From the NCBI RefSeq assembly GCF_019393635.1, contig NC_057863.1, forward strand, positions 573,570,284 through 573,634,283: 64,000 nt of DNA. Reading direction: 5' to 3'. Under the pieces are notes generated by a model, which worked only from the letters and a program-made list of their open reading frames with translations, was not told where the DNA came from and ran no database searches. Positions within the stretch are counted from its first letter, which is position 1, and every line of letters starts with the position of its first letter. Below, in pieces: positions 35,478-46,171 of the stretch. Position numbers and translations under genes: made by a program. The DNA comes from Dromiciops gliroides (lineage: Eukaryota; Chordata; Mammalia; Microbiotheria; Microbiotheriidae).

Positions 35478-35612
35478 TGAGGCAATCGGGGTTAAGTGAC
35501 TTTCTCAGGGTCACACAGCTAGTAAGTGTCAAGTATCTGAGGCTGGATTTGAACTCAGGTCCTCCTGATTCCAGGGCTGGTGCTCTATCTGCTGTGCCTT
35601 GTAGCTGGCCCA
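35478..35612 (-). repeat. WSINE1-type SINE
   Basis: Antisense copy without a clear A tail, probably truncated at its 3' end. Confidence 0.88.
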
Positions 35613-35802
35613 ATATCACTTATGTGTAGGAAGTAGGAGAATAAATATGAAGCCAAGATAAAGCAGTCAGAGGAGGAAAAAATCAGGAGAGAGCCAAGAC
35701 ATGAAAGTAGCAAGAAGAAAAATGTCAAAAGCTGCAAAAGAATCAAAGAAGGTGGAGAATGAAAAAGGAACCACTGGTTTTGGTGACAATTAAGTGATTT
35801 TT

Positions 35803-35942
35803 TTTTTGTGGGGCAATGAGGGTTAAGTGACTTGCCCAGAGTCATACAGCTAGTAAGTATCAAGTCTGAGGCCGGATTTGAACTCAGGTCCTCCTGACTC
35901 CAGGGCCGGTGCTCTATCCACTGTGCCACCTAGCTGCCCCCC
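35803..35942 (-). repeat. WSINE1-type SINE
   Basis: Antisense full copy; perfect 15-bp TSD AATTAAGTGATTTTT (35788-35802 and 35943-35957). Confidence 0.93.
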
Positions 35943-36639
35943 AATTAAGTGATTTTTAAAGTGATCTCAGAGGGGGCAGTTTTGGTAGATGTGAAGTAAT
36001 TTGCAGTTCTCTAATCAATAGTGATTTAGAGCATTTTTTTCTTATGACTATAGATAGCTGTGATCTCTTTGTCTGAAAATGACTTGTTTATATCCTTTTA
36101 ACCATTTATCAGTTAGGGAATTACTCATTTTCCCATAAATTTGACTCAGTTATATTGAGATATATTTGGAAAATGAGGACTTTATCAGAGACACTTATTA
36201 TAACATTTTTTCTCAGTTTCTTGCTTTCTTTCGATCCTGACAACATTAGTTTTGTTTGTGCAAAAACATTTAAATTTAATTTAATGTTCTTGCTCTCTTA
36301 TTGAGTAATATATTATTCCCTTATCTACATAAGTAAAAGTTTCCATGCTCCCCTAATTTGCTTATGATATCACTCTTTATGTCTAAATCATGCTTCCATT
36401 TTGACCATATCTTTGTATATAGTGTGATATGTTGGTCTAGACCTAATTTCTGCCAAACTATTTTTCATTTTTCCCAGCAATTTTTATAAGTTCTTGCTCT
36501 CAAAGCTTGGTTCTTTGGGTTTATCAAAGACTAAATCACTATGGTCATTTATTACTGTGTATTGTATGACTAATCTATTCCACTGATCTACTATTCTATT
36601 TCTTAACCAGTACTAAATTGTTTTGATAATTTTTTGTTG

Positions 36640-37362
36640 TTGTTGAGTCATTTTTCAGCCATGTATGAATCTTTGTGACCCCATTTGGGGTTCTCTTGGC
36701 AAGAATACTGTGAGAAATTATTTTTGTAGCCAATATCTTGGAGATTCAATCCTGATTTCCCCCATTCCAAAGACCTCCTTGATAAAATAAAGTCAATTCT
36801 TCTTGGTCCTGGTCAGGGCTATAAGCCTTTAGGAATCTTGATAAGAATGACCCTTCTAAATTCTTGTTGGGGCAATAAAAATTTGGTCTGGGGTGAAGAT
36901 TAATAGTCAGCCCAAAGTTGGGGGGGGGCCTGCTATTAGTCCTTAATTTTAATATAGTATACCTCCAAATTAAGTTAACTAATCAGAGGTGATTAGGAAT
37001 CCCTCAGAAACACCTCCTCTTCAATGGGCATATATTCTGTGACCCCACCACCATTGGGGTCTTTGGTCTGAGAGAGATGGCCATGTATCATCCTTTTATT
37101 AATAACTTGCTGTCCTATTGATAAAATGATTAAATTATCCAGAGGCTATGTATCTCATTTTTAATCATTACAATACTGGAGTGGTTTGCCATTTCCTTCT
37201 CCAGCTCATTTTAAGGATGAGAAAACTGGGGCAAACAGGGTTAAGTGACTTGCCCAGAATGATACAGCTAGGACATCTCTGAGACCTAATTTGAACTCAC
37301 AAAGAGTTTTCCTCACTCCAGACCCAGTGCTCTATACACAGTTCCACATAGCTGCCCCATTT
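36640..37362 (-). repeat. MAR1-type CORE-SINE split by a solo LTR
   Basis: Halves 36640-36708 and 37173-37362 join at ATACTGGAGTGG; a WSINE-like head sits at the far end (GTTCCACATAGCTGCCCC). Confidence 0.75.
36709..37172. mobile_element. Solo LTR inserted in a MAR1-type SINE
   Basis: TGTGAGAAAT...ATCATTACA, 464 bp, flanked by a perfect ATAC duplication (36705-36708 and 37173-37176). Removing it rejoins the SINE phrase GAATACTGGAGTGG seen in other copies. Orientation is unclear because AATAAA-like motifs occur on both strands. Confidence 0.75.
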
Positions 37363-37802
37363 TAATAATTACCACTTTGTAACACAGTTTGAGACCTGGT
37401 ATTGCCACTTTTCTTCCTATTGTTTTTTTCAGTGATTCCCTTGATATTCTTGACCTTTTGTTCTTCCAGTTGAATTTTGTTATTTCCTAACTCTATACAA
37501 GATGTTTGTATTAATTTTATTGATATGGCACCAAATAAATTAATTAATATAGGTAGAATTGTCATTTTTATTACATTGACTTGGCCTACCCATGAGCAAT
37601 TAATATTTCTCCAATTATTTGCATGTGACTGTGTGTGAAAAGTGTTTTATAATTGTATTCATAAAGTTCCTGGGTTTTTCTTGGCAGGTACAAATATTTT
37701 AATATTATCTACAGTTGAATAAACTTTCTCTTTCATCTCTTCCTACTGGAATTTGTTGGTAATATAAAAAAATACTGATGATTTATGTGGCCTTATTTTA
37801 TT

Positions 37803-37962
37803 TTTTTTAATAATATTTTGTTTTATTTTTCCAGTTACATGCAAAGTTTTCAACATTCATTTTTGTAAGATTTTGAGTTCCAAATTTTTCTCCCTCCTCC
37901 CCAAGACAACAAGCAATCTGATACAGGTTATACAGTACAATCATGTTAAACATATTTTATGT
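37803..37962 (-). mobile_element. L1 3' tail nested in L1
   Basis: An antisense L1 3' UTR end (poly-T, then GTTACATGCAAAGTTTTCAA), flanked by TTATGTGGCCTTATTTTAT and TTATGTGACTTTATTTTAT, splitting the older L1. Confidence 0.65.
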
Positions 37963-38880
37963 GACTTTATTTTATATCCTGCAACTTTCCTGAAGTTGTT
38001 CATTATTTCAACTAGTTTTTAAGTTGATTCTCTAAGTATACCATCTTATCATCTGTAAAGAGTGATAGTTCTGTTTCCTCATTGTCTATTCTAATTTCTT
38101 TAATTTCTCTTATTGTTATAGTTAGCATTTCTAATATAATACTGAATAGTGGTGATAATGGGCATCCTTGCTTTACCCCTGATCTTATTGGAAAGGTTTC
38201 TAGCATAGAAGTTATAAGAATCATCTTCCCATATATGAATGTGAACAATTTAACCTTATAAATCCCTTATGATTTCTCTTTCCCATATACCTTTTTATGT
38301 TTCTTTTGAATCTTGTATCTGAAAGTCAGATTTTCTATTCAGCTCTGGTCTTTTCATTAGGAATGCTTGAAAGTGCTCTATTTTATTAAATAACCATTTT
38401 TTATTCTGAAGAATTATACGCAGTTTTGCTATGATCCTAACTCCTTTGCCTTCCAGAATATCATATTCCAAACCCTCTAATTCTTTAATATGGCAACTGC
38501 TAAATCTTGTGTGATCCTTACTATGACTCCATAGAATTTGAATTGTTTCTTTCTGGATACTTATACAATATTTTCTCCTTGATCTAGAAACTCAGGAATT
38601 TGGCTGTAATATTCCTAGGACTTTCCATTTAGGGATCTCTTTCAGGAGGTGATCAGTGGATTCGTTCAATTTCTATTTTACACACTCATTCTAGGATATA
38701 AGGGAAGTTTTGCTTGATAATTCCTCGAAACATGATGTCTAGCCTTTTTTTAATCATGGCTTTCAGATTCAATAATTCTTAAATTATTTCTCTTCAATGT
38801 ATTTTACAGATTAATTGTTTTTCCTATAAAATACCTTATGCTTTCTTCTATTTTTTCCATTTTTAAAATTTTGTTTCATT

Positions 38881-39025
38881 TTTTTTCTTTTGCAATGCAA
38901 TGAGGGTTGTGACTTGCCCAGGGTTACACAACTAGTAAGTGTCAAGTATCTGAGGCCAGATTTGAACTCAGGTCCTCCTGAATCCAGGGCCAATGCTTTA
39001 TCCACTGTACCACCTAGCTGCCCCC
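38881..39025 (-). repeat. WSINE1-type SINE nested in L1 ORF1
   Basis: Antisense copy; TSD TGTTTCATT at 38872-38880 and 39026-39034. Confidence 0.92.
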
Positions 39026-40198
39026 TGTTTCATTGCTTCTTGATGTCTCATACAGTCATTAGCTTCCACCTGCTCAATTCTAATTTTGAAAGTATTATTT
39101 TCTTCAGTGAGCTTTTATGCCTCTTTTTTCCATTGGCCAATTCTGCTTTTTAAGTTGTTTTTTTCCCCCCAGTATTTTTTGTGACTCTTTTACTAAGCCA
39201 TTGAATTTCTTCCACTAATTTTCTTGCATCATTTTCTTTTCTTTTCTTTCTTCTCTCAATTTTTCCTCTACTCCTCTTATTTGAGCTTTAAAATCCTTTT
39301 TGAACTATTCCAAGAATTCTTATTGAATTTGTATCTAATTTACATTTTTATTTGAGGCTTTGCTTATAGCTGTTTTGACATCATTGTCTTCTGAGTTTGT
39401 ATCTTGATTTTCCCTGTCACCATAATAACTTTTTATGGTTAATTTTTTGTCTTTTGCTCATTTTTCTAGCCTATTTCTTTACTTTTAATTTTATCTAAAA
39501 GTTGGACTTTGCTCCCAGGACGGAGAGGGCACTGTCCCAAGAGTGTTTCACACTACTGTTTTCTTAGCTAATTCTGGGACTCTGTATCTAAGAAGAGGTG
39601 TGGTCACTTCTCTCCTGGACTGTGCTCTGGTCTTTATCCAGGAAGGACTTTGTTCCCCTGTAGCCATAAGTGTTATCATTCCTTTTGGCCTTGTGACTGT
39701 GACTTGGGACCCTTCTCTTCTGCAAGTGCTAATGTTCTTTTCAGCTTTGGAACTTAGACAAGGGCCCCTGCTCCTTTGTGAGTGGTAAGTGTTCTTCTTC
39801 ACCCTGGAACTAAATATGGGCAATACAAAATGGTCCTGAACTCAGTGACTGTAAAGGGTCACTTGTAATCGCTTTTGACCAGTTGTATAACCCCCTTACC
39901 ATCTATGGACTGAGAACACCAAAATGTACAACTGATACCAATGCAGCCACCTTCAAGGCCTGCTGCTGGCCTTAGCCTTTTCTGCTGACTTCTTAAGTTG
40001 TCTTGGGCTGGAGAATTATTTAACTTCAACCTTCTGTTGGTTCTGCTGCTCCAGAATTCAATTTGAAGCATTATTTTCAAGTTATTTCGAGGGGAATTCA
40101 GGAGAGTTCTGGTGAGTTCCTACTTCTACTCCATCATCTTGACTCCACCCTGGGCACCTTGCTTATTAATGCTTCTAAGTCACATTTTTCAATCACAG

Positions 40199-40294
40199 GT
40201 ATCTTTTGATGATGACAAGAATTCTGTAAATATCCGACTAAATAACTGTCCAGACATCTCTGGTGATGTGAAAATAAAGTTTTTCTACAATTCT
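40199..40294 (+). CDS. TPTE2: TPTE2-like exon, C2 domain
   Basis: Ninety-six nt, in phase, acceptor AATCACAG, donor TCT|GTAAGT. It encodes VSFDDDKNSVNIRLNNCPDI followed by SGDVKIKFFYNS. DVKIKFF matches the DVKVQFF strand of TPTE2 proteins. It is separated from the previous exon by a 13 kb repeat-filled intron. A solo LTR begins 15 bases after the exon end. Confidence 0.88.
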
Positions 40295-40308
40295 GTAAGT
40301 ACAAGAAG

Positions 40309-40720
40309 TGTGATGGGTATAACTAAATGTGTGTGGTCACCCTACCTGTCCCCAATGTGGAGAAAGCTAACTAGGACAACAGTTTAACAGTTTAGATATT
40401 AAACATTTATTAAAATATATTAGAGGTTAAAAATAATAATAACAATAAAATAAAATAAAAATATATTAGAGGTTAACAAAGAGAGAATAAGTATCTCTGA
40501 AAGAATAGGAAAAACTAACCTACCCTCCAGGAGCAATCAGAGCTCTACCTCTCACGAGGTTCCAATCACCAACTGACAAAACCAACTGCCTCACACACTG
40601 CTTCAAACTAATTGGTTGAGACTGGTCTCATGTTGATGTGCGGGAACTTCGAGACACTGAACCTTAGAAAGGTCAACCCATGCTCTCACAGCAGGGGGCC
40701 CCTGGTAATATATTCTAACA
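40309..40720 (-). mobile_element. Solo LTR in TPTE2-like intron
   Basis: TG...CA bounded, flanked by 4-bp GAAG (40305-40308) and GAAA (40721-40724). AATAAATG lies on the - strand near 40405. It is related to the LTRs at 1711, 29791 and 43748. It starts only 15 bases past the end of exon 40199-40294. Confidence 0.7.
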
Positions 40721-41586
40721 GAAACAATCAATGCAATTCTTAGCTTGAAATTTTCTCCAGCAGTTTCCTAATGGAGAACCAACCAGCTATTAATTTTCAA
40801 TGGAAGTAGGGAATAAAGAATGTATAGATCATGGAAATTCACAATGAAGTTTCAAATTCGAGCTTTTCCAATAAGTTCAATTTCCTTAGCCACCAAAACT
40901 TTCACTAGAACTGTTAACCAATAAAAGTTTGGTATCAGCTAAACTGACTGATGACATTAATTTTAGCTCCATTCAATTCCTGCTATTCCTCCACTGGAAA
41001 AGAGTTAATCAATAATAAAATGGTAAAAGACAGAAGAACTGGCTGAGGATGATTGATTTATAGAATAGACCATCATCTTCTGGCCCCCATGCAACTGAGT
41101 AACCTGGAATGATACCCTCAATCATTAAATTTGAATAATGGAAAGAACACTGGACAAAACATTAGGAAGCCTGGGTGTTAGTCCTGATTCCATAACTTAT
41201 TAGCAATATAACCATGGACATTTAAACAATGCATGTCTCAGTTTCTCTAATAAAATTCTGTAAAGGATATGTACACATGTGAAAATCTCTTAACCTCTCA
41301 TGGTTAAAATCAAACAATGGATTGAAAGTATTTTGAAAATATTAAATACTCATAATTATTAGTTGTCTTTAATACTTAGTTTCTGATAGACAATGATATA
41401 TGATATGAAAACTTTTATACATTCTATTACTCTTTAAACTAACTTAAACTAATATAAATGACCAATATTTAACTGAAGGATGGGGGCTGGGACTTAATTC
41501 TTTTTAGAATTGAAATAACTAGTTCTTGAAATTTTGCTAAGAAAAAGTAACCCTTTTAACATCGTATATATTTTATGTATTTTTAG

Positions 41587-41657
41587 GCCCTTCCTAACCT
41601 ATATGAGAAGTGTCCATTTTTCTTTTGGTTCAATACAGCTTTTATAGAAAACAACAG
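41587..41657 (+). CDS. TPTE2: TPTE2-like exon, C2 domain
   Basis: Seventy-one nt, acceptor ATTTTTAG, donor CAG|GTATGA. It encodes ALPNLYEKCPFFFWFNTAFI and then ENN plus two bases of Arg. CPFFFWFNT.FI is one of the most conserved VSP stretches (PTEN: FHFWVNTFFI). Confidence 0.92.
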
Positions 41658-42206
41658 GTATGAAATATAACCTAATTAAAATAAATTCACCCTAGGGGTG
41701 TGTATGTGTGTGGGGGGTGGGGAATAGGTGTGTGTGTATTTTAAAAGGAGGAATAAAAAAAGAGAGGCAATGGGTAAATAGCCATTATCAGCTCACATTT
41801 AGATGTGTGCAATGATGGGTTCAAAGAATTAAAAATTGAAATGTCAGTTATCACTTAAATTTGACAGCAGGGAAGTAAAAAAAATGTTTTTGAGGTTAAT
41901 ATACCAAAGAAACTTCCAATGTGTGTGAGAATCCCAAGCCTAGGAGAGGGTATCTGGGGTTCTATTTCTCTGTAGTGAAGGGAGTAGTCCCCTAAAAATT
42001 GCATATTTGTTGGCATTGCTGAGGTACCACTCTTTATACAAAAAGAAAACTTTGATTTTAAAATATTAATTTTGGGTCTGGAGAATGAGTAGTATTATAC
42101 CTAGTAGAAATTCCTGGAGAAAAAGCTGAATATTATTCTTGGTGCTTAATTTCTGCCTGAGTTCCATCATACCCAGAAATTGGTTTAATGTTTTAAATGT
42201 AAAAAG

Positions 42207-42357
42207 TGGGGGCAGCTAGGTGGTACAGTGGATAAAGCAGCGGGCCCTGGATTCAGTAGGACCTGAGTTCAAATCTGGCCTGAAACACTTGACACTTACT
42301 AGCTGTGTGACCCTGGGCAAGTCACTTCACCCTCATTGCCCTGCCAAAAAAAAAAAA
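42207..42357 (+). repeat. WSINE1-type SINE, first of a head-to-tail pair
   Basis: Full copy in the last TPTE2-like intron; only 12 bp separate its A tail from the next SINE. Confidence 0.92.
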
Positions 42358-42369
42358 GTGCATTGCTTT

Positions 42370-42517
42370 GGGGCAGCTAGGTGGTGCAGTGGATGGAGCA
42401 CCGGGCCTGGAGTCAGGAGGACCTGAATTCGAATTTGGCCTCAGACACTTGACACTTACTAGCTGTGTGACCCTGGGCAAGTCACTTAACCCCAATTGCC
42501 TCACCAAAAAAAAAAAA
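42370..42517 (+). repeat. WSINE1-type SINE, second of the pair
   Basis: Full copy with its own TSD TGCATTGCTTT (42359-42369) / TGCATTGTTTT (42518-42528), so an independent insertion next to the first. Confidence 0.92.
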
Positions 42518-42761
42518 TGCATTGTTTTAATTCTATAAAAGAAATGGTTTCAGAAGAATTCAATAAAGGCTTTCAGCAAGTTATTTCTTCCAAAACAATA
42601 TCTAACCTTTCCATTGTAGGAGGGAAATACAAGGGCAGGGAGAAAAAAAAAATAGAAGGAGCTAGTTACAAAAGAAGACATAAACTCAGGATGATTTGTA
42701 TTTGACACTAAAACACTTCTAAAAAAAGGTGTTTTATCTTTGTTTTTAATTGCATATGGGA

Positions 42762-42916
42762 GGGAGCAGCTAGATGGTGCAGTGGATAAAATACTGACCC
42801 TGGATTCAGGAGGATCTGAGTTCAAATCCAGTCTCAGACACTTGACACTTACTAGCTGTGACCTTGGGCAAGTCACTTAACCTTCATTGCCCTGCCCTCC
42901 ACCCCACCCACCCGAA
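42762..42916 (+). repeat. WSINE1-type SINE
   Basis: Copy with a C-rich tail; TSD AATTGCATATGGGA / AATTTCATATGGGA, about 200 bp before the last coding exon. Confidence 0.92.
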
Positions 42917-43122
42917 AATTTCATATGGGAAAGAAGTTTGCACCTATAAACCACTAAGAGAATCAATATGTGTTATCTAAATTTTTGCTTGCTACTTTGA
43001 ATTGCTTTGGAAAGGGAAGAAGTATAAAAAGGCAGGAAGAGGATGCTCTATAGAAAATTAGTAAACTCCTGCTTTTTCAAAGCTCAGAAAAGATCAAATT
43101 TCATTATTTTCCCCCCTCTTAG

Positions 43123-43225
43123 GCTCTATCTTCACAGAAATGAATTGGATAATCCCCATAAACCAAAAACATGGCATGTTTACCGTGAAGATTTTGCAGT
43201 GGAATTACTGTTTCTGAAGACATGA
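43123..43225 (+). CDS. TPTE2: TPTE2-like last coding exon
   Basis: One hundred and three nt, acceptor CCTCTTAG, ending in TGA at 43223-43225. With the previous exon it encodes RLYLHRNELDNPHKPKTWHV and then YREDFAVELLFLKT. NELDNPHKP and the closing FAVE.LF strand match the C-terminus of the TPTE/TPTE2 C2 domain. Confidence 0.92.
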
Positions 43226-43265
43226 TCTACAGAAGTATATATTTGTTTAAATGTTACTCCCTTCT

Positions 43266-43271
43266 ATTAAA
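43266..43271 (+). terminator. Possible poly(A) signal of the TPTE2-like gene
   Basis: ATTAAA lies 41 nt after the stop codon. A second ATTAAA lies at 43372-43377, just before a WSINE1 copy. No AATAAA occurs between the stop and that SINE, so one of these is likely used. Confidence 0.45.
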
Positions 43272-43401
43272 GAATCATGTTCCTGTGAACCCCTTACTAC
43301 ATAGAGTCATCTTCTAAATCTACATTTCTTTGTTAGTGTATTCATTTGTACTCTATGTATTTAAGAATTCTATTAAATGTTACAGGTAAAAGACATATGC
43401 T

Positions 43402-43560
43402 GGGGGCAGCTAGGTGGCACAGTGGATAAAGCACCTACCCTGGATGCAGAAAGATCTGAGTGCAAATAAGGCCTCAGACACTTGACACTTACTAGCTGTG
43501 TGACCCTGGGCAAGTCACTTAATCCTCATTTCCCCAACCAAAAAAAAAGAAAAGAAAAAA
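43402..43560 (+). repeat. WSINE1-type SINE in or after the TPTE2-like 3' UTR
   Basis: Full copy; TSD AGACATATGCT (43391-43401) / AGGCATATGCT (43561-43571). It starts 25 bp past the second possible poly(A) signal. Confidence 0.92.
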
Positions 43561-43747
43561 AGGCATATGCTCATTTTCTTATATACTTTCTTACAGGGAC
43601 TTTCAAGAAAAGTGAGTCAATGCATTGCAGTAGAAAGTGGATTGTGTATAGACTCAGGGAACCTGTGTTCAAATCTTGGTTCTTTTACCGAGGGCAAATC
43701 ACTTAATTTTTCATCTGTAAAATGAGGACATTAGTCTAGATTGCAAC

Positions 43748-44438
43748 TGTGACGTTTAAAACTAAATGTGTGGTTGCCTTAAATTAGAAGCTTTAGCACC
43801 AATCTTTGGGCATTAAGCATTTATTAAAGTATACTAGGTATTAGTAAAAGGAGAACACGTGGAGTTCAGAAAGTTAAGAAAAGGCCTATCTAGCCTAGAG
43901 TTCCAGCCTGGTCTGGTTCTTCCTCAAGTCTTCCACCATGACCCTGCTTCAGCCACAAACTGCTAGAGCAAACTGAATGTGGAAGCTTTTTATAGGTCCG
44001 GAGAAGAGGTGGTCCTTACACATTGCTTCAAGCTGATTGGTTAGTATCATCCAAATCCATTGGTTCACTGGATTTGAGGGTAGTCTCCTATTGATGTCTC
44101 CACAGTCTCTGAGATCAGTCCCTCTTGGGAGTCAGGCAAGTGTGGTTTTAATCAAGTCAACTTTAAGTGAGTTAATCAGCAGAGTCAGTCAATCTCAATT
44201 CAGTCTAGATTAATCTCCTCTGGTTGGGGCCTTTGGGCACTGACAAAAAGCTCATTATATCTTCTTCTTCTTTTTTTTTTTTTGCTGGGGCAATAAAGGT
44301 TAAATGACTTGCCCAGGTCACATAGCTAGTAAGTGTTAAGTGTCTAAGGCCGGATTTGAACTCAAGTCCTCCTGAATCCAGGGCTGGTGCTCTATCCACT
44401 GCACCACCTAGCTGCCCCCAAGCCCATTATATCTTACA
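43748..44438 (-). mobile_element. Solo LTR between the two genes, with nested SINE
   Basis: TG...CA bounded with a perfect 4-bp duplication CAAC (43744-43747 and 44439-44442). On the - strand it has CCTATAAAAAG near 43998-43988 and AATAAATGC downstream near 43827. A - strand WSINE1 copy (44264-44419) is inserted inside it. Confidence 0.8.
44264..44419 (-). repeat. WSINE1-type SINE nested in solo LTR
   Basis: Antisense copy; 16-bp TSD AAGCTCATTATATCTT / AAGCCCATTATATCTT. Confidence 0.92.
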
Positions 44439-44593
44439 CAACTAAGGTCCCTTCCAGATCTAAACCTATGATTCTATGACTTATTTTAGACAAAATTAGT
44501 AACTGAGTCTTCAGTTAAGTTTAGAACATAGAACTTATCTCCCTTAGAAGAGCTTTCAAAAACCAGTAGAATGTGCTATCAAGAGAGAGACCA

Positions 44594-44747
44594 GGGGCAG
44601 CCAGGTGGCACAGTGGATAGAGCACCGGCCCTGGAGTCAGGAGGACCTGAGTTCAAACCCGGCCTCAGACACTTGACACTTACTAGCTCTGTGACCCTGG
44701 GCAAGTCACTTAATCCCAATTGCCTCACCAAAAAAAAAAAAAAAAAG
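44594..44747 (+). repeat. WSINE1-type SINE
   Basis: Full copy; flanks AAGAGAGAGACCA and AGAGAGAGAAACCA. Confidence 0.92.
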
Positions 44748-45459
44748 AGAGAGAGAGAGAGAAACCAGATTCCTCCTCATTTGTGTGTATTTGTACATAC
44801 ACCAACATTTAAAGGTCAGGAGTAGAAAAGAGTGAGATCAGAGTAGGAAGAGGGAGATCCATGAAAGTACAAAGTCAGAGAAGGCAAGGGCGGTGTAGCA
44901 TGAGAGGGGTCAAAGAGAATACATCAGAATGCCATTGATCTACTGATCATTGGTGACTTTTGAGAGGAATGTCAGGAGATGGGGAGGATGAAAATAGATT
45001 TTAAGGCATGGAATGAATAGACAGTGATGTGGAGGCAAGGATTGCAGGAAAATTTTTGAAAAAATTACTCTTTTTGAGAAATTTGACAGTGAAGGAATGT
45101 AAATGGAACAGTGGTCATTGTTTTATTAGGATACAGGGGAACCTGAACAGGCTTGTTGAAAAAGGGGGAAAAAATCCAGTAGAGGTAGTATAGAAGGAAA
45201 AATTTACTACATAGTGGGTGGGAGGAGGAGGATTAAAATTAGATCTATATGTACATGGGCAATCTTGCATGTTCTAGCTCCTAAAATTACTTCCAAGTCA
45301 CAGGTATAGACACATGTAGCTATATGTACATATGTATATGTATACACACATGTATATGTTTTTCATATTCCCAGAAGCAGTGACATTACATCCAGCAAAA
45401 TGGGGTGGAGGGGTGCTCTTGTTTAGTTTCAAGTGCTATAAATGTGTATTTTTTTCCAG

Positions 45460-45573
45460 ATTTTATATGGTAGAAAACATTATGACAAAATCTTGTTTAA
45501 CGAAAACTTCCTGGAATTAAGCCAGTACTTTGGAATATTACCACATTCCACATTTAAACATATTTCTGACCAG
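45460..45573 (+). other. Candidate exon of unknown gene
   Basis: A 114-nt segment with a pyrimidine-rich acceptor (TTTTTTTCCAG) and donor CAG|GTATAA. Only one frame is open, 38 codons including GRKHYDKILFNENFLELSQY and FGILPHSTFKHISDQ; a stop follows the donor at once. I do not recognise the protein. The chance of a random 38-codon open frame is roughly one in six, so this rests mainly on splice-site quality and protein-like composition. Its phase does not continue the TPTE2-like exons. Confidence 0.3.
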
Positions 45574-45609
45574 GTATAAGGGTGGAAGAAATTTTTGATG
45601 GTAGAGATG

Positions 45610-45712
45610 TGAGGGAAAGAAGGAAGGAATGAAGGAAGGGAAGGAGGAAGGGAGGCAGGAAGCAAGGAGGAAGAGAGGGAGGGAGGGAGGAAGGGAAGGA
45701 GGAAGGGAAGGA
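45610..45712. repeat. (GGAA)n purine tract
   Basis: Imperfect GGAA/GGGA repeats just after the candidate exon. Serine/proline/leucine ORFs on the - strand here are artefacts. Confidence 0.92.
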
Positions 45713-46171
45713 CACTCATTCAGACAACAAAATTCAAATAACATATTCATATATTAGGGAAATAATTTAATGATTGAAATACCAGAGAATCTTTAAACAC
45801 GGTATTTGAAGTAATACTCCTGTTGGGAAAAAAAATGTTGAATGGTGCCAGTTGTACTCCAAAGTTAAACATGAATTCATCCAATAGATTCCATAAAAGT
45901 GACTTGGTGAGTCTACAACTCCACCCACCGTACTTCAAACGACTCCTGCTAAATCATGTAGCATGTTGAAAGGACGTGTGTTTTGCAGAAACCTGGCTGG
46001 GTTGAGGGCAGGGCTAACAACAGGAGATTAGAGCAGGAGCAGGAAGGTCTTTGTGCACAAGATTCCTTTGAGAGGGGATAAAGTAGGCATTTTGTTTCTT
46101 TCCTCTACCTCAATTAGCCAAAAGATAATGACAAATAATTTTAAGAGAAATACCAAAATATTCACTATGAG

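Larger units (their letters stand above)
35950..40148 (-). mobile_element. L1 with 5' end and ORF1 but internally deleted, antisense
   Basis: On the - strand it starts near 40148 (GGAGTCAAGATGATGGAGTA, like L1 5' UTRs), covers ORF1 (about 39400-38290), then jumps at about 38250-38280 to the reverse transcriptase (IRSGVKQGCPLSPLFSIILE, with FTDD in place of FADD), then ORF2 end and 3' UTR. The endonuclease half of ORF2 is missing. It carries a WSINE1, a MAR1 with a solo LTR, and another L1 tail. Confidence 0.75.
6508..43377 (+). other. TPTE2: TPTE2-like voltage-sensing phosphatase gene, 3' part
   Basis: This is the span of ten coding exons listed separately, ending at the second possible poly(A) signal. 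The family (TPTE, TPTE2, sea-squirt and fish VSP) joins a four-helix voltage sensor to a PTEN-like phosphoinositide phosphatase and a C2 domain. Seen here: the exon end encoding KIYNLC, the loop IDDHNVP carrying the catalytic aspartate, the P-loop HCMGGKGRTG, the TI-loop VETPSQ, and a C2 domain ending in FAVELLF. The glycine after Met in the P-loop and the glutamate in the TI-loop fit VSPs rather than PTEN. All ten junctions are GT/AG with matching phases, giving 849 nt with one terminal stop. The voltage-sensor and linker exons were not found and should lie upstream of base 1. Introns are full of repeats. TPTE and TPTE2 are hard to tell apart from this part alone, so the symbol marks the family. 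Confidence 0.88.

Noticed and set aside
45841..45904. A second exon-like segment (CCAG ... TTG|GTGAGT) with an open frame
   Set aside because: No polypyrimidine tract before the AG, only about 18 codons; chance is likely.
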